A DNA stretch of 6,518 nt from Clostridiaceae bacterium (lineage in GTDB: Bacteria > Bacillota > Clostridia > Oscillospirales > Acutalibacteraceae). Each line of letters opens with the position of its first letter. Position 1 is the first letter of the stretch. Below, one piece after another: positions 1-4,919 of the stretch. The translations under genes were made by a program, and so were the position numbers. The stretch lies in NCBI GenBank assembly GCA_016293225.1, contig JAEDEQ010000088.1, positions 1-6,518 on the forward strand, in the 5' to 3' direction. The notes below the pieces were generated by a model. That model made no database searches. It had not been told where the DNA came from and saw nothing but the letters and a program-made list of their open reading frames with translations.

Positions 1-42
1 AACTTTTTGTATGCATAAAATGAGAATATTTTTTCAAAACAC

Positions 43-58
43 TTGCATAAACATTCAA
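43..58 (+). promoter_or_regulatory. ArgR (arginine repressor) box-like operator 1
   Basis: TGCATAAACATTCA (44-57) matches the known ARG box core TGAATWWWWATTCA at 12 of 14 positions; the mismatches are C for A in the left half and C for W in the centre. It covers the -35 box and the upstream spacer of the promoter, so bound ArgR would block RNA polymerase. A weaker relative, TGCATAAAATGAG, lies at 12-24. ArgR binding is inferred; the arginine genes downstream in this window make it plausible. Confidence 0.5.
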
Positions 59-71
59 AATATTGTATAAT
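43..71 (+). promoter_or_regulatory. Sigma-A type promoter of the ABC transporter operon
   Basis: A -35 box TTGCAT (43-48) and a perfect -10 box TATAAT (66-71) are separated by exactly 17 bp. The predicted transcription start is near position 78, giving a leader of about 72 nt before the ATG at 150. The surrounding DNA is strongly AT-rich. The box sequences and spacing are seen directly; promoter activity is inferred. Two ArgR-box-like sites overlap or abut it, which would suit repression. Confidence 0.8.
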
Positions 72-73
72 GC

Positions 74-89
74 TTGCATATTATTCAAG
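74..89 (+). promoter_or_regulatory. ArgR box-like operator 2
   Basis: TTGCATATTATTCAAG has the same half sites as the site at 43-58 (TGCATA and ATTCAA), but its core is 13 rather than 14 nt, one base short of the standard ARG box. The two sites start 31 bp apart, about three helical turns, so they lie on the same DNA face. It spans the predicted transcription start just after the -10 box. ARG boxes usually come in pairs, which supports the call; the one-base deficit weakens it. Confidence 0.42.
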
Positions 90-137
90 ACTTTTGCACG
101 TTGAATTGCGGAACTCTTGAAAAATTTTACAGAATGT

Positions 138-141
138 GAGG
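138..141 (+). promoter_or_regulatory. Ribosome binding site that fixes the start at 150
   Basis: GAGG sits 8 nt before the ATG at 150. An upstream in-frame TTG at 117 has no such site and would put an acidic stretch in front of the signal peptide, so 150 is the better start. A second ATG at 159 is possible but lies further from the site. Confidence 0.75.
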
Positions 142-149
142 AAAAAACT

Positions 150-992
150 ATGAAAAACATGAAAAAATTTATAGCGCTAATGCTCGCCTGCGTAATGTGC
201 CTTTGCTTTGCCGCCTGCGGTTCAGGTGGGGACGACGCAACTTCCGCTCCTGCTGAAAGCACATCGGCCGAAAACACCGACGCCGCCTCGGATACAAGCC
301 TTGAGGACGTTAAAAAAAGCGGAAAGCTCACCATTGCAACAAGCCCCGATTTTCCGCCGTTTGAATCGCTTGAGGGCGATAAGGTTGTCGGCATTGAAAT
401 TGACCTGCTTGAAATGATTGCCGAAAAGCTCGGCGTAGAGCTTGAGATTAACCAGATGGACTTTGACTCCGTTCTTCCCGGAATCCAGAGCGGAAAGTTC
501 AATGTTGGCGTTTCGGGCATCACCGTTACCGAGGACCGTAAAAAGAACGCAGACTTCACCGTTCCCTATTTTGCAGCGGCTCAGGCAATAGTCGTTCTCA
601 AGGACAGCCCGATTAAATCAAAGGCAGACCTTGAGGGTAAAAAGGTCTCCGTCCAGACCGGAACCACTGCCGAAGAATACTGCATGAAGAACGGCTATGA
701 CGTTTCCGCTTTCCAGGCGAACAACGACGCCCTTTCGGCTCTTACGAGCGGTAAGGTTGACGCGTGGGTAATCGACAACGAAACGGGTATCCAGATGTCC
801 GAAACCACAAACGGAAAAACGGTTGTTCTTGACGAGCCCATGACCACCGAGCCTTACAGCTTTGCGTTCAAAAAAGGCAGCACCTCTCTTGTTAACGAGA
901 TTAACTCCTATGTTGAGGGCTGGCTCAAGGACGGAACAATTGAAAAGATTTTTGAAAAGTACAATGTTAAATATGTTGCTCCCGAGGCATAA
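150..992 (+). CDS. Amino acid ABC transporter substrate-binding lipoprotein
   Basis: This is the extracellular solute-binding lipoprotein (SBP_bac_3 family, 280 aa) that captures an amino acid and hands it to the permease encoded next. Residues 1-22 form a signal peptide (MKNMKK, then a hydrophobic core) ending in FAA before lipidated Cys23, the expected signal peptidase II site. Residues 24-50 are a Ser/Thr/Ala/Asp/Glu-rich tether. The two-lobed binding domain begins near 51, with SPDFPPFE at 65-72 and GIEIDLLEMIAEKLG at 81-95. The conserved Arg that binds the ligand carboxylate is R130 (TEDRKK), and the Asp that usually binds the amino group is probably D209 (VIDNETG). It is the first gene of a three-gene operon with a promoter and ArgR-like sites upstream. 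Family knowledge gives polar or basic amino acids as ligands; arginine, lysine or ornithine is inferred from context. Glutamine or another polar amino acid remains possible. Confidence 0.93.
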   Translation: MKNMKKFIALMLACVMCLCFAACGSGGDDATSAPAESTSAENTDAASDTSLEDVKKSGKLTIATSPDFPPFESLEGDKVVGIEIDLLEMIAEKLGVELEINQMDFDSVLPGIQSGKFNVGVSGITVTEDRKKNADFTVPYFAAAQAIVVLKDSPIKSKADLEGKKVSVQTGTTAEEYCMKNGYDVSAFQANNDALSALTSGKVDAWVIDNETGIQMSETTNGKTVVLDEPMTTEPYSFAFKKGSTSLVNEINSYVEGWLKDGTIEKIFEKYNVKYVAPEA

Positions 993-1006
993 ACAAGGGG
1001 AAGCCT

Positions 1007-1735
1007 ATGGCAAATTTTATTGAGTTTTTCAAAGCATGGGGCGCCCAGCTTCATGAAACCTTCATCGTTCAGGAGCGGTACAAGTGGCTGCTTGAGGGTC
1101 TTTCAAACACGCTTGTTATCACGCTCGGAGCGCTTGTTATCGGCGTTGCCCTCGGAACGGTGATTGCAACTGTCAAATACTTTTCGGACGACAAAAAGCT
1201 TTTGAAGTTTCTCGGAAAGCTTTGCGACGTCTATGTTACAACAATCCGCGGAATACCGGTCGTTGTTCTTCTTTTGATCTTCTACTATCTTATACTTAAA
1301 TCCTCTGAAGGCGTTGTTGTCGGAATCGTAACCTTCGGTCTGAACTCCGCTGCGTATATGGCAGAGCTTATACGCAGCGGCATCAACGCCGTAGACATCG
1401 GTCAGCTTGAGGCAGGACGCAGTCTCGGCCTTTCAAAAATGCAGACCATGCGCAAAATTATTTTCCCCCAGGCGATAAAAAACATTCTTCCGGCAATAGG
1501 CAACGAGTTCATCGCCCTTTTGAAGGAGACCTCCGTTGCAGGCTATGTTGCCGTTAAGGATCTTACAAGAGCCGGAAACCTTATCAGAAACAACACGTTT
1601 GACGCGTTCAATCCGCTCATTGCGGTTGCGCTTGTATATCTGATTCTTGTTGTTTTGCTCACCGGACTTCTGAGTAAGCTGGAAAGGAGGCTTTCCAAGA
1701 GTGATAGAAGTAAAAAATCTAAGAAAAAGCTTTGA
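1007..1735 (+). CDS. Amino acid ABC transporter permease (HisM/GlnP type)
   Basis: This inner-membrane permease (242 aa) forms the translocation path for the amino acid delivered by the binding protein. It has the family layout: an amphipathic N-terminus, a first membrane segment at about 35-57, RGIPVVVLLLIFYY at 81-94 entering the second segment, and the cytoplasmic EAA-type coupling loop at about 135-156 (EAGRSLGLS, then IIFPQA). GNEFIALLKETS at 165-176 is the family hallmark of polar amino acid permeases, and a last segment lies at about 203-222. The C-terminus is short and very basic (KSDRSKKSKKKL), encoded in DNA shared with the ATPase gene. A ribosome site AGGGG ends 6 nt before the ATG, and only 14 nt separate it from the binding-protein gene. 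A single permease gene suggests a homodimer. The EAA loop has Gly where the second Ala is common and Phe where LP is usual; both are tolerated. Confidence 0.94.
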   Translation: MANFIEFFKAWGAQLHETFIVQERYKWLLEGLSNTLVITLGALVIGVALGTVIATVKYFSDDKKLLKFLGKLCDVYVTTIRGIPVVVLLLIFYYLILKSSEGVVVGIVTFGLNSAAYMAELIRSGINAVDIGQLEAGRSLGLSKMQTMRKIIFPQAIKNILPAIGNEFIALLKETSVAGYVAVKDLTRAGNLIRNNTFDAFNPLIAVALVYLILVVLLTGLLSKLERRLSKSDRSKKSKKKL

Positions 1736-2423
1736 CGGCACCGAGGTGCTCAAGGGTATCAACGAAACGATAAATAAAGGCGACGTTGCCTGCATCATCG
1801 GGCCGTCCGGCTCGGGAAAGTCAACCTTTCTGCGCTGTCTGAATCTGCTTGAAATTCCAACGGGCGGACAGATTATTTTTGAGGGCGAGAATCTTACCGC
1901 AAAGGGCGTTGACCTCAACCTCCACCGCCGGAAAATGGGCATGGTTTTTCAGCAGTTTCATCTGTTCCCCCATATGACGGTTATTGACAACCTGACCATG
2001 GCGCCCGTCCTGCTCAAAAAGGCAACAAAGGCGCAGGCGGAAAAAAGGGGAATGGAGCTTCTTGAGCGTGTCGGTCTTGCGGACAGGGCTTCGGCATATC
2101 CGGCTGAGCTTTCCGGCGGACAAAAGCAGCGTGTGGCAATCGTCCGTGCGCTTTGCATGAATCCGGACGTGATGCTTTTTGACGAGCCGACAAGCGCCCT
2201 TGACCCGGAAATGGTCGGCGAGGTGCTTGACGTTATGAAGGAGCTTGCAAGAGAGGGAATGACAATGGTTGTTGTCACCCACGAAATGGGTTTTGCAAAA
2301 GAAGTTGCAAACCGCGTGCTTTTTATGGACGACGGTGTTATAATGGAGGAGGGCACGCCGCAGGAGATTTTTGACAATCCGAAATGCGAGCGCCTGAAAA
2401 CCTTCCTTTCAAAAGTTCTTTAA
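1701..2423 (+). CDS. Amino acid ABC transporter ATP-binding protein (GlnQ-like)
   Basis: This cytoplasmic ATPase (240 aa) powers the importer. All motifs are intact: Walker A GPSGSGKST at 34-42, Q-loop MVFQQFHLFPH at 81-91, signature LSGGQKQR at 137-144, Walker B VMLFDEP at 157-163, D-loop SALD at 165-168 and switch His194 in VVVTHEM. The FQQFHLFPHMT stretch is typical of the polar amino acid subfamily. The start is GTG at 1701, because the first beta strand (IEVKNLRKSF) begins at once and AAAGGAGG lies at 1683-1690, 10 nt upstream. The gene overlaps the permease by 35 nt in another frame, which implies translational coupling. The signature helix reads AIVRAL where many family members have AIARAL. 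A terminator follows 8 nt after the stop. The function is secure; substrate specificity comes from the binding protein. Confidence 0.96.
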   Translation: MIEVKNLRKSFDGTEVLKGINETINKGDVACIIGPSGSGKSTFLRCLNLLEIPTGGQIIFEGENLTAKGVDLNLHRRKMGMVFQQFHLFPHMTVIDNLTMAPVLLKKATKAQAEKRGMELLERVGLADRASAYPAELSGGQKQRVAIVRALCMNPDVMLFDEPTSALDPEMVGEVLDVMKELAREGMTMVVVTHEMGFAKEVANRVLFMDDGVIMEEGTPQEIFDNPKCERLKTFLSKVL

Positions 2424-2431
2424 ACTTTTTT

Positions 2432-2464
2432 CAGGGGCGGCAAAGCAGTTGTTGCCCCTGTTTT
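2432..2464 (+). terminator. Intrinsic terminator of the transporter operon
   Basis: A 12-bp stem (2432-2443 with 2449-2460; core CAGGGGC against GCCCCTG, extended by two G-U wobbles, C-G and two A-U pairs) encloses a 5-nt AGCAG loop. It is followed directly by TTTT. It begins 8 nt after the ATPase stop codon. The T tract is short, so termination may be partial. Confidence 0.85.
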
Positions 2465-2504
2465 AGACTATGTACCGAAGATTTAAGACAGCCGATTGGC
2501 AATG

Positions 2505-2548
2505 TTGAAAACCATGTTGAAAGATGATGAAAACCATGTTGAAAGATG
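2505..2548. repeat. Two-copy 22-bp tandem repeat
   Basis: The units 2505-2526 and 2527-2548 match at 21 of 22 positions (TGAAAACCATGTTGAAAGAT is shared). Each unit is itself made of two ATGWTGAAA half units spaced 12 and 10 bp apart. Similar half units thus recur at 2502, 2514, 2524, 2536 and 2546 (the last reads ATGTTGACA), roughly once per DNA helical turn. The block directly adjoins the near-palindrome at 2548-2571. A repeated protein-binding site or simple slippage could both explain it. Confidence 0.85.
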
Positions 2549-2571
2549 TTGACAACTCCTGAGTTTTCAAC
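2548..2571. repeat. 24-bp near-palindrome overlapping a -35-like TTGACA
   Basis: The arm GTTGACAACTC (2548-2558) is the reverse complement of GAGTTTTCAAC (2561-2571) with one mismatch, around a 2-bp centre. The right part GTTTTCAACA (2563-2572) is also a perfect complement of TGTTGAAAAC at 2503-2512, so two competing RNA or DNA pairings are possible. TTGACA at 2549-2554 equals the -35 consensus but lacks a partner -10. The most likely use is an operator for a dimeric regulator; the identity is unknown. Confidence 0.7.
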
Positions 2572-2605
2572 AAAATGCATTATTCTTTTCCGTGACTGAC
2601 GGTTC

Positions 2606-2657
2606 GGTTTTCAGTTGACTGAAAATCAGTATACTGAAAAACAGTATACTGAAAACC
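2606..2657. repeat. 15-bp tandem array of ACTGAAAA motifs, CodY-box-like
   Basis: ACTGAAAA recurs at 2618, 2633 and 2648, exactly 15 bp apart. The linkers create two CAGTATACTG palindromes (2627-2636 and 2642-2651). The block is bounded by GGTTTTCAGT (2606-2615) and its perfect complement ACTGAAAACC (2648-2657). The three 15-mers at 2613-2627, 2628-2642 and 2643-2657 match the known CodY consensus AATTTTCWGAAAATT at about 11, 10 and 10 positions, counted by eye; all have an intact CTGAAAA core but poor left halves. The repeats are seen directly; CodY binding is a weak inference. Confidence 0.8.
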
Positions 2658-2664
2658 CGCCACA

Positions 2665-2709
2665 ATTAAATACTAAATAATTAAATATTAAATAATTAAA
2701 TACTGATAT
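2665..2709. repeat. AT-rich 15-bp tandem repeat, three copies
   Basis: The units start at 2665, 2680 and 2695: ATTAAATACTAAATA, ATTAAATATTAAATA and ATTAAATACTGATAT. The first two differ at one base and the third diverges at its 3' end. The period equals that of the neighbouring ACTGAAAA array although the sequences differ, so one may have grown from the other. It would melt easily and might act as an UP-element-like or strand-opening stretch; this is inference. Confidence 0.85.
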
Positions 2710-2721
2710 ATCAAGTACTAA

Positions 2722-2739
2722 TCGCGCGCGTGCGCGCGA
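2722..2739. repeat. Alternating CG inverted repeat with Z-DNA potential
   Basis: TCGCGCGC (2722-2729) and GCGCGCGA (2732-2739) form a perfect inverted repeat around GT. Positions 2723-2738 are 16 bp of unbroken pyrimidine-purine alternation, the classic Z-DNA-prone pattern, set beside an AT-only block. As RNA it would fold into a short strong hairpin about 60 nt before argF. No T tract follows, so it is not an intrinsic terminator. Confidence 0.8.
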
Positions 2740-2755
2740 GAATCGTTCGTTTCAT

Positions 2756-2769
2756 TGAATAAAAACTGA
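2756..2769 (+). promoter_or_regulatory. ArgR box-like site upstream of argF
   Basis: TGAATAAAAACTGA matches the ARG box core TGAATWWWWATTCA at 12 of 14 positions, with a perfect left half and mismatches only in the right half (C for T and G for C). It ends 29 nt before the argF ATG, a position where ArgR could block transcription or early elongation. Its low-complexity A-rich nature means a chance match is possible. The downstream arginine genes raise its plausibility. Confidence 0.42.
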
Positions 2770-2798
2770 AAAAGAAATTTCATAAAGGGAGAACGACC

Positions 2799-3791
2799 AT
2801 GAACTTAAAAGGCAAAGATTTTTTGAAGATTCTTGATTTTTCGCCGGAGGAGCTGGAGTTTTTGCTTGACCTTGCGGCGGATTTGAAAAAAAAGAAAAAG
2901 AACGGAATTCCCCACAGACTTTGCGAGGGAAAAAACGTTGCGCTGATTTTTGAAAAAACAAGCACAAGAACGCGCTGCAGCTTTGAGGTTGCCGCCCATG
3001 ACCTCGGAATGGGCTGTACATATCTCGATTCCTCAGGCTCGCAGATTGGCAAAAAGGAGAGCATTGCGGACACCGCGCGCGTGCTTTCGGGAATGTTTGA
3101 CGGCATTGAATACCGTGGCTTCGGACAGGAAAGGGTCGAGGAACTCGCAAAATATGCCCTTGTACCCGTTTGGAACGGTTTGACGGATGAATCCCATCCC
3201 ACGCAGATACTCGCCGATTTCCTGACAATTTTTGAGCATTACGGCCATCTCAAGGGAATCAACTTTGTCTATATGGGCGACGCAAGGTTCAACATGGGCA
3301 ATTCGCTCATGGCAGGCTGCGCAAAAATGGGAATGAACTTTACCGTCTGCGCGCCGAAAGAGTATTTCCCCGAAAAGGCTCTGCGTACTGAGTGCGCTGC
3401 CATTGCCGAAAAGACGGGCGCAACGCTCAACTTCACCGAAAGCGTGGACGAGGCCCTGGCCGGCGCGGATGTTGTTTATACCGATGTGTGGGTATCAATG
3501 GGCGAGCCGGAGGAGGTCTGGGCCGAACGGATTCGGGCGCTTTCACCCTATCAGGTCAACGGAGAGCTTATGAAAAAGGCGAAGCCTACGGCAATCTTCA
3601 TGCACTGCCTTCCTGCCTACCATGACCGCAAAACGGCAGTCGGAAAAGAGATGGGCGAAAAATTCGGCCGTGAAGCAATGGAGGTTACCGACGAGGTTTT
3701 TGAAAGCGAGCAGTCGCTTGTTTTTCAGGAAGCGGAAAACCGTATGCACACAATCAAGGCCGTTATGGCCGCAACGCTTTGTGACTTTTAA
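2799..3791 (+). CDS. argF: Ornithine carbamoyltransferase
   Basis: This cytoplasmic enzyme (330 aa, usual 300-335) converts ornithine and carbamoyl phosphate to citrulline in arginine synthesis. The carbamoyl phosphate site STRTR is at 55-59, followed by KES at 86-88 and HPTQ at 133-136. GDARFNMGNSLM at 160-171 resembles the E. coli-type enzyme (GDARNNMGNSM). The ornithine loop DVWVSMGE at 229-236 (SMG at 233-235) separates it from aspartate carbamoyltransferase. The HCLPAYHD segment at 269-276 carries catalytic Cys270. The ribosome site AGGGAG ends 7 nt before the ATG. The related catabolic enzyme (arcB) has the same motifs, but carA and carB directly downstream argue for biosynthesis. An A8 run lies in codons near residues 29-32. 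An ArgR-like site precedes it, suggesting arginine repression. Confidence 0.95.
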   Translation: MNLKGKDFLKILDFSPEELEFLLDLAADLKKKKKNGIPHRLCEGKNVALIFEKTSTRTRCSFEVAAHDLGMGCTYLDSSGSQIGKKESIADTARVLSGMFDGIEYRGFGQERVEELAKYALVPVWNGLTDESHPTQILADFLTIFEHYGHLKGINFVYMGDARFNMGNSLMAGCAKMGMNFTVCAPKEYFPEKALRTECAAIAEKTGATLNFTESVDEALAGADVVYTDVWVSMGEPEEVWAERIRALSPYQVNGELMKKAKPTAIFMHCLPAYHDRKTAVGKEMGEKFGREAMEVTDEVFESEQSLVFQEAENRMHTIKAVMAATLCDF

Positions 3792-3803
3792 TTCTATTTA
3801 ACC

Positions 3804-3807
3804 GGAG
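3804..3807 (+). promoter_or_regulatory. Ribosome binding site that fixes the carA start at 3816
   Basis: GGAG ends 8 nt before the ATG at 3816. An in-frame GTG at 3807 overlaps this site and has no ribosome site of its own, so the longer 370-residue version is unlikely. Confidence 0.75.
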
Positions 3808-3815
3808 TGTTTTGT

Positions 3816-4919
3816 ATGAAGACGATAAACAAAAAGATCGTTCTTGAGGACGGGAGCGAGTATTACGGCTACGGCTTCGGCGCCGATACCGACAGGGTGT
3901 GCGAGATTGTTTTCAACACCTCTCTCGTCGGCTATCAGGAGATAGTTTCCGACCCCTCATATACCGATCAGCTGGTCGTAATGACCTATCCGCTCATCGG
4001 AAATTACGGAATTTGCGATGACGACTTTGAATGTAAAAATCCGACTATCGGCGGCCTTGTTGTTTATGACTGCAACGACAGACCGTCTAATTTCCGTTAT
4101 ACAAAAACGCTTTCGGAGCTGCTTGAGGAAAACAACATTCCCGGAATATCCGGTATTGACACAAGGAAGCTCACGCGCAGTATCCGTGATTTCGGCTCGC
4201 GCCGCGTTCTCATCACCTCGAGCGATACGCCGAGGGAAAAGGCGCTGGAAATTATTGCAAACACCCCCGTCTCCCATGACGCGGTGCAGAGGGTGAGCTG
4301 CAAAAAGCGCTGGTATTCGCGCACGGCGAACCCGAAATTCAACGTTGTTGCCGTTGACTGCGGAATCAAGCTGAACATCATAAGAAGTCTCAATCGTCTC
4401 GGCTGCAATGTGATTGTTGTTCCCTTTGACACCCCGGCGGAAACGATAGAGTTCATGAAGCCGGACGGAGTTTTCCTTTCCAACGGCCCGGGCGACCCCG
4501 AGGACGTTACTCCCGTTATTGAAACGGTGAAAAAGCTTATGGGAAAATATCCGATATTCGGAATCTGCCTCGGTCACCAGATAATTGCCCTTGCAAGCGG
4601 CGCCGGAACCTATAAGCTCAAGTTCGGCCACAGGGGCGGAAACCACCCGGTACTCAACAAAAAGACGGGAAAGATTGAGATAACCTCGCAGAACCACAGC
4701 TACGCCGTTGACGAAAAGAGCCTTGAAAACACCGGACTTTCCGTCACCCACATCAATCTCCTTGACAAAACGGTTGAGGGACTTGAAAACCGGGAAAAAC
4801 GCGTTTTCAGCGTTCAGTATCATCCGGAAAGCGCCCCCGGTCCGCAGGACAGCGGCTATCTTTTCGGTGAATTTATAAACTATATGCAGGAGGCGAAAGG
4901 CGATGCCGAAAAGAACTGA
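3816..4919 (+). CDS. carA: Carbamoyl phosphate synthetase small (glutaminase) subunit
   Basis: This subunit (367 aa, usual 355-385) hydrolyses glutamine and passes the ammonia through a tunnel to CarB. The N-terminal CPSase domain shows FNTSLVGYQEIVSDPSYTDQ and TYPLIGNYG, both family hallmarks. The C-terminal class I glutamine amidotransferase domain has the nucleophile Cys251 in GICLGHQ, preceded by LSNGPGDPEDV, and completes the triad with His336 and Glu338 in QYHPES. FGHRGGNHPV follows the nucleophile as expected. The gene starts 24 nt after the argF stop and overlaps carB by 17 nt, so the three genes are one operon. Nothing appears damaged. Linkage to argF suggests the enzyme serves arginine synthesis; pyrimidine synthesis would draw on the same product unless a second CarAB exists in the genome. 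Confidence 0.97.
   Translation: MKTINKKIVLEDGSEYYGYGFGADTDRVCEIVFNTSLVGYQEIVSDPSYTDQLVVMTYPLIGNYGICDDDFECKNPTIGGLVVYDCNDRPSNFRYTKTLSELLEENNIPGISGIDTRKLTRSIRDFGSRRVLITSSDTPREKALEIIANTPVSHDAVQRVSCKKRWYSRTANPKFNVVAVDCGIKLNIIRSLNRLGCNVIVVPFDTPAETIEFMKPDGVFLSNGPGDPEDVTPVIETVKKLMGKYPIFGICLGHQIIALASGAGTYKLKFGHRGGNHPVLNKKTGKIEITSQNHSYAVDEKSLENTGLSVTHINLLDKTVEGLENREKRVFSVQYHPESAPGPQDSGYLFGEFINYMQEAKGDAEKN

Larger units (their letters stand above)
2465..2798. other. Gene-free intergenic region, rich in repeats, upstream of argF
   Basis: There is no credible gene in these 334 bases; the longest short frames lack a ribosome site. The stretch 2465-2500 is featureless. From about 2502 to 2740 there are four successive structured blocks, described in separate entries. 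The motif TGAAAA or its complement TTTTCA occurs eight times between 2506 and 2772. Sequence composition jumps from AT-only DNA (2663-2710) to pure CG/TG alternation (2723-2738). The argF operon should have a promoter here, but I found none that is convincing: a perfect -35 TTGACA at 2549-2554 has no -10 at normal spacing, and TATACT at 2630-2635 and 2645-2650 have no good -35. Confidence 0.7.

Noticed and set aside
25..64. Inverted repeat AATATTTT and AAAATATT as a hairpin terminator or operator
   Set aside because: The arms are pure A/T and 24 nt apart, expected by chance in such AT-rich DNA.
117..149. Longer start (TTG at 117) for the binding protein
   Set aside because: There is no ribosome site, and it would precede the signal peptide with an acidic segment; ATG at 150 has GAGG 8 nt upstream.
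1433..2377. Three overlapping minus-strand open frames opposite the permease and ATPase
   Set aside because: All oppose genes with complete motifs and have no recognisable domains or ribosome sites.
2502..2562. Short leader peptides of 16 and 12 codons within the 22-bp repeat
   Set aside because: There is no ribosome site, no run of arginine codons as in an attenuator, and the frames follow from the repeat itself.
2722..2739. CG hairpin as an intrinsic terminator
   Set aside because: No T tract follows it on either strand and it lies just before a gene rather than after one.
2502..2740. CRISPR array or insertion sequence
   Set aside because: Repeats are 15-22 bp with no unique spacers of constant size, no transposase is present, and there are no clear terminal inverted repeats with target duplication.
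2886..2899. Programmed frameshift at the A8 run in argF
   Set aside because: The 0 frame is full length with all motifs, and there is no stop nearby that would need bypassing; it is simply a Lys-rich stretch.
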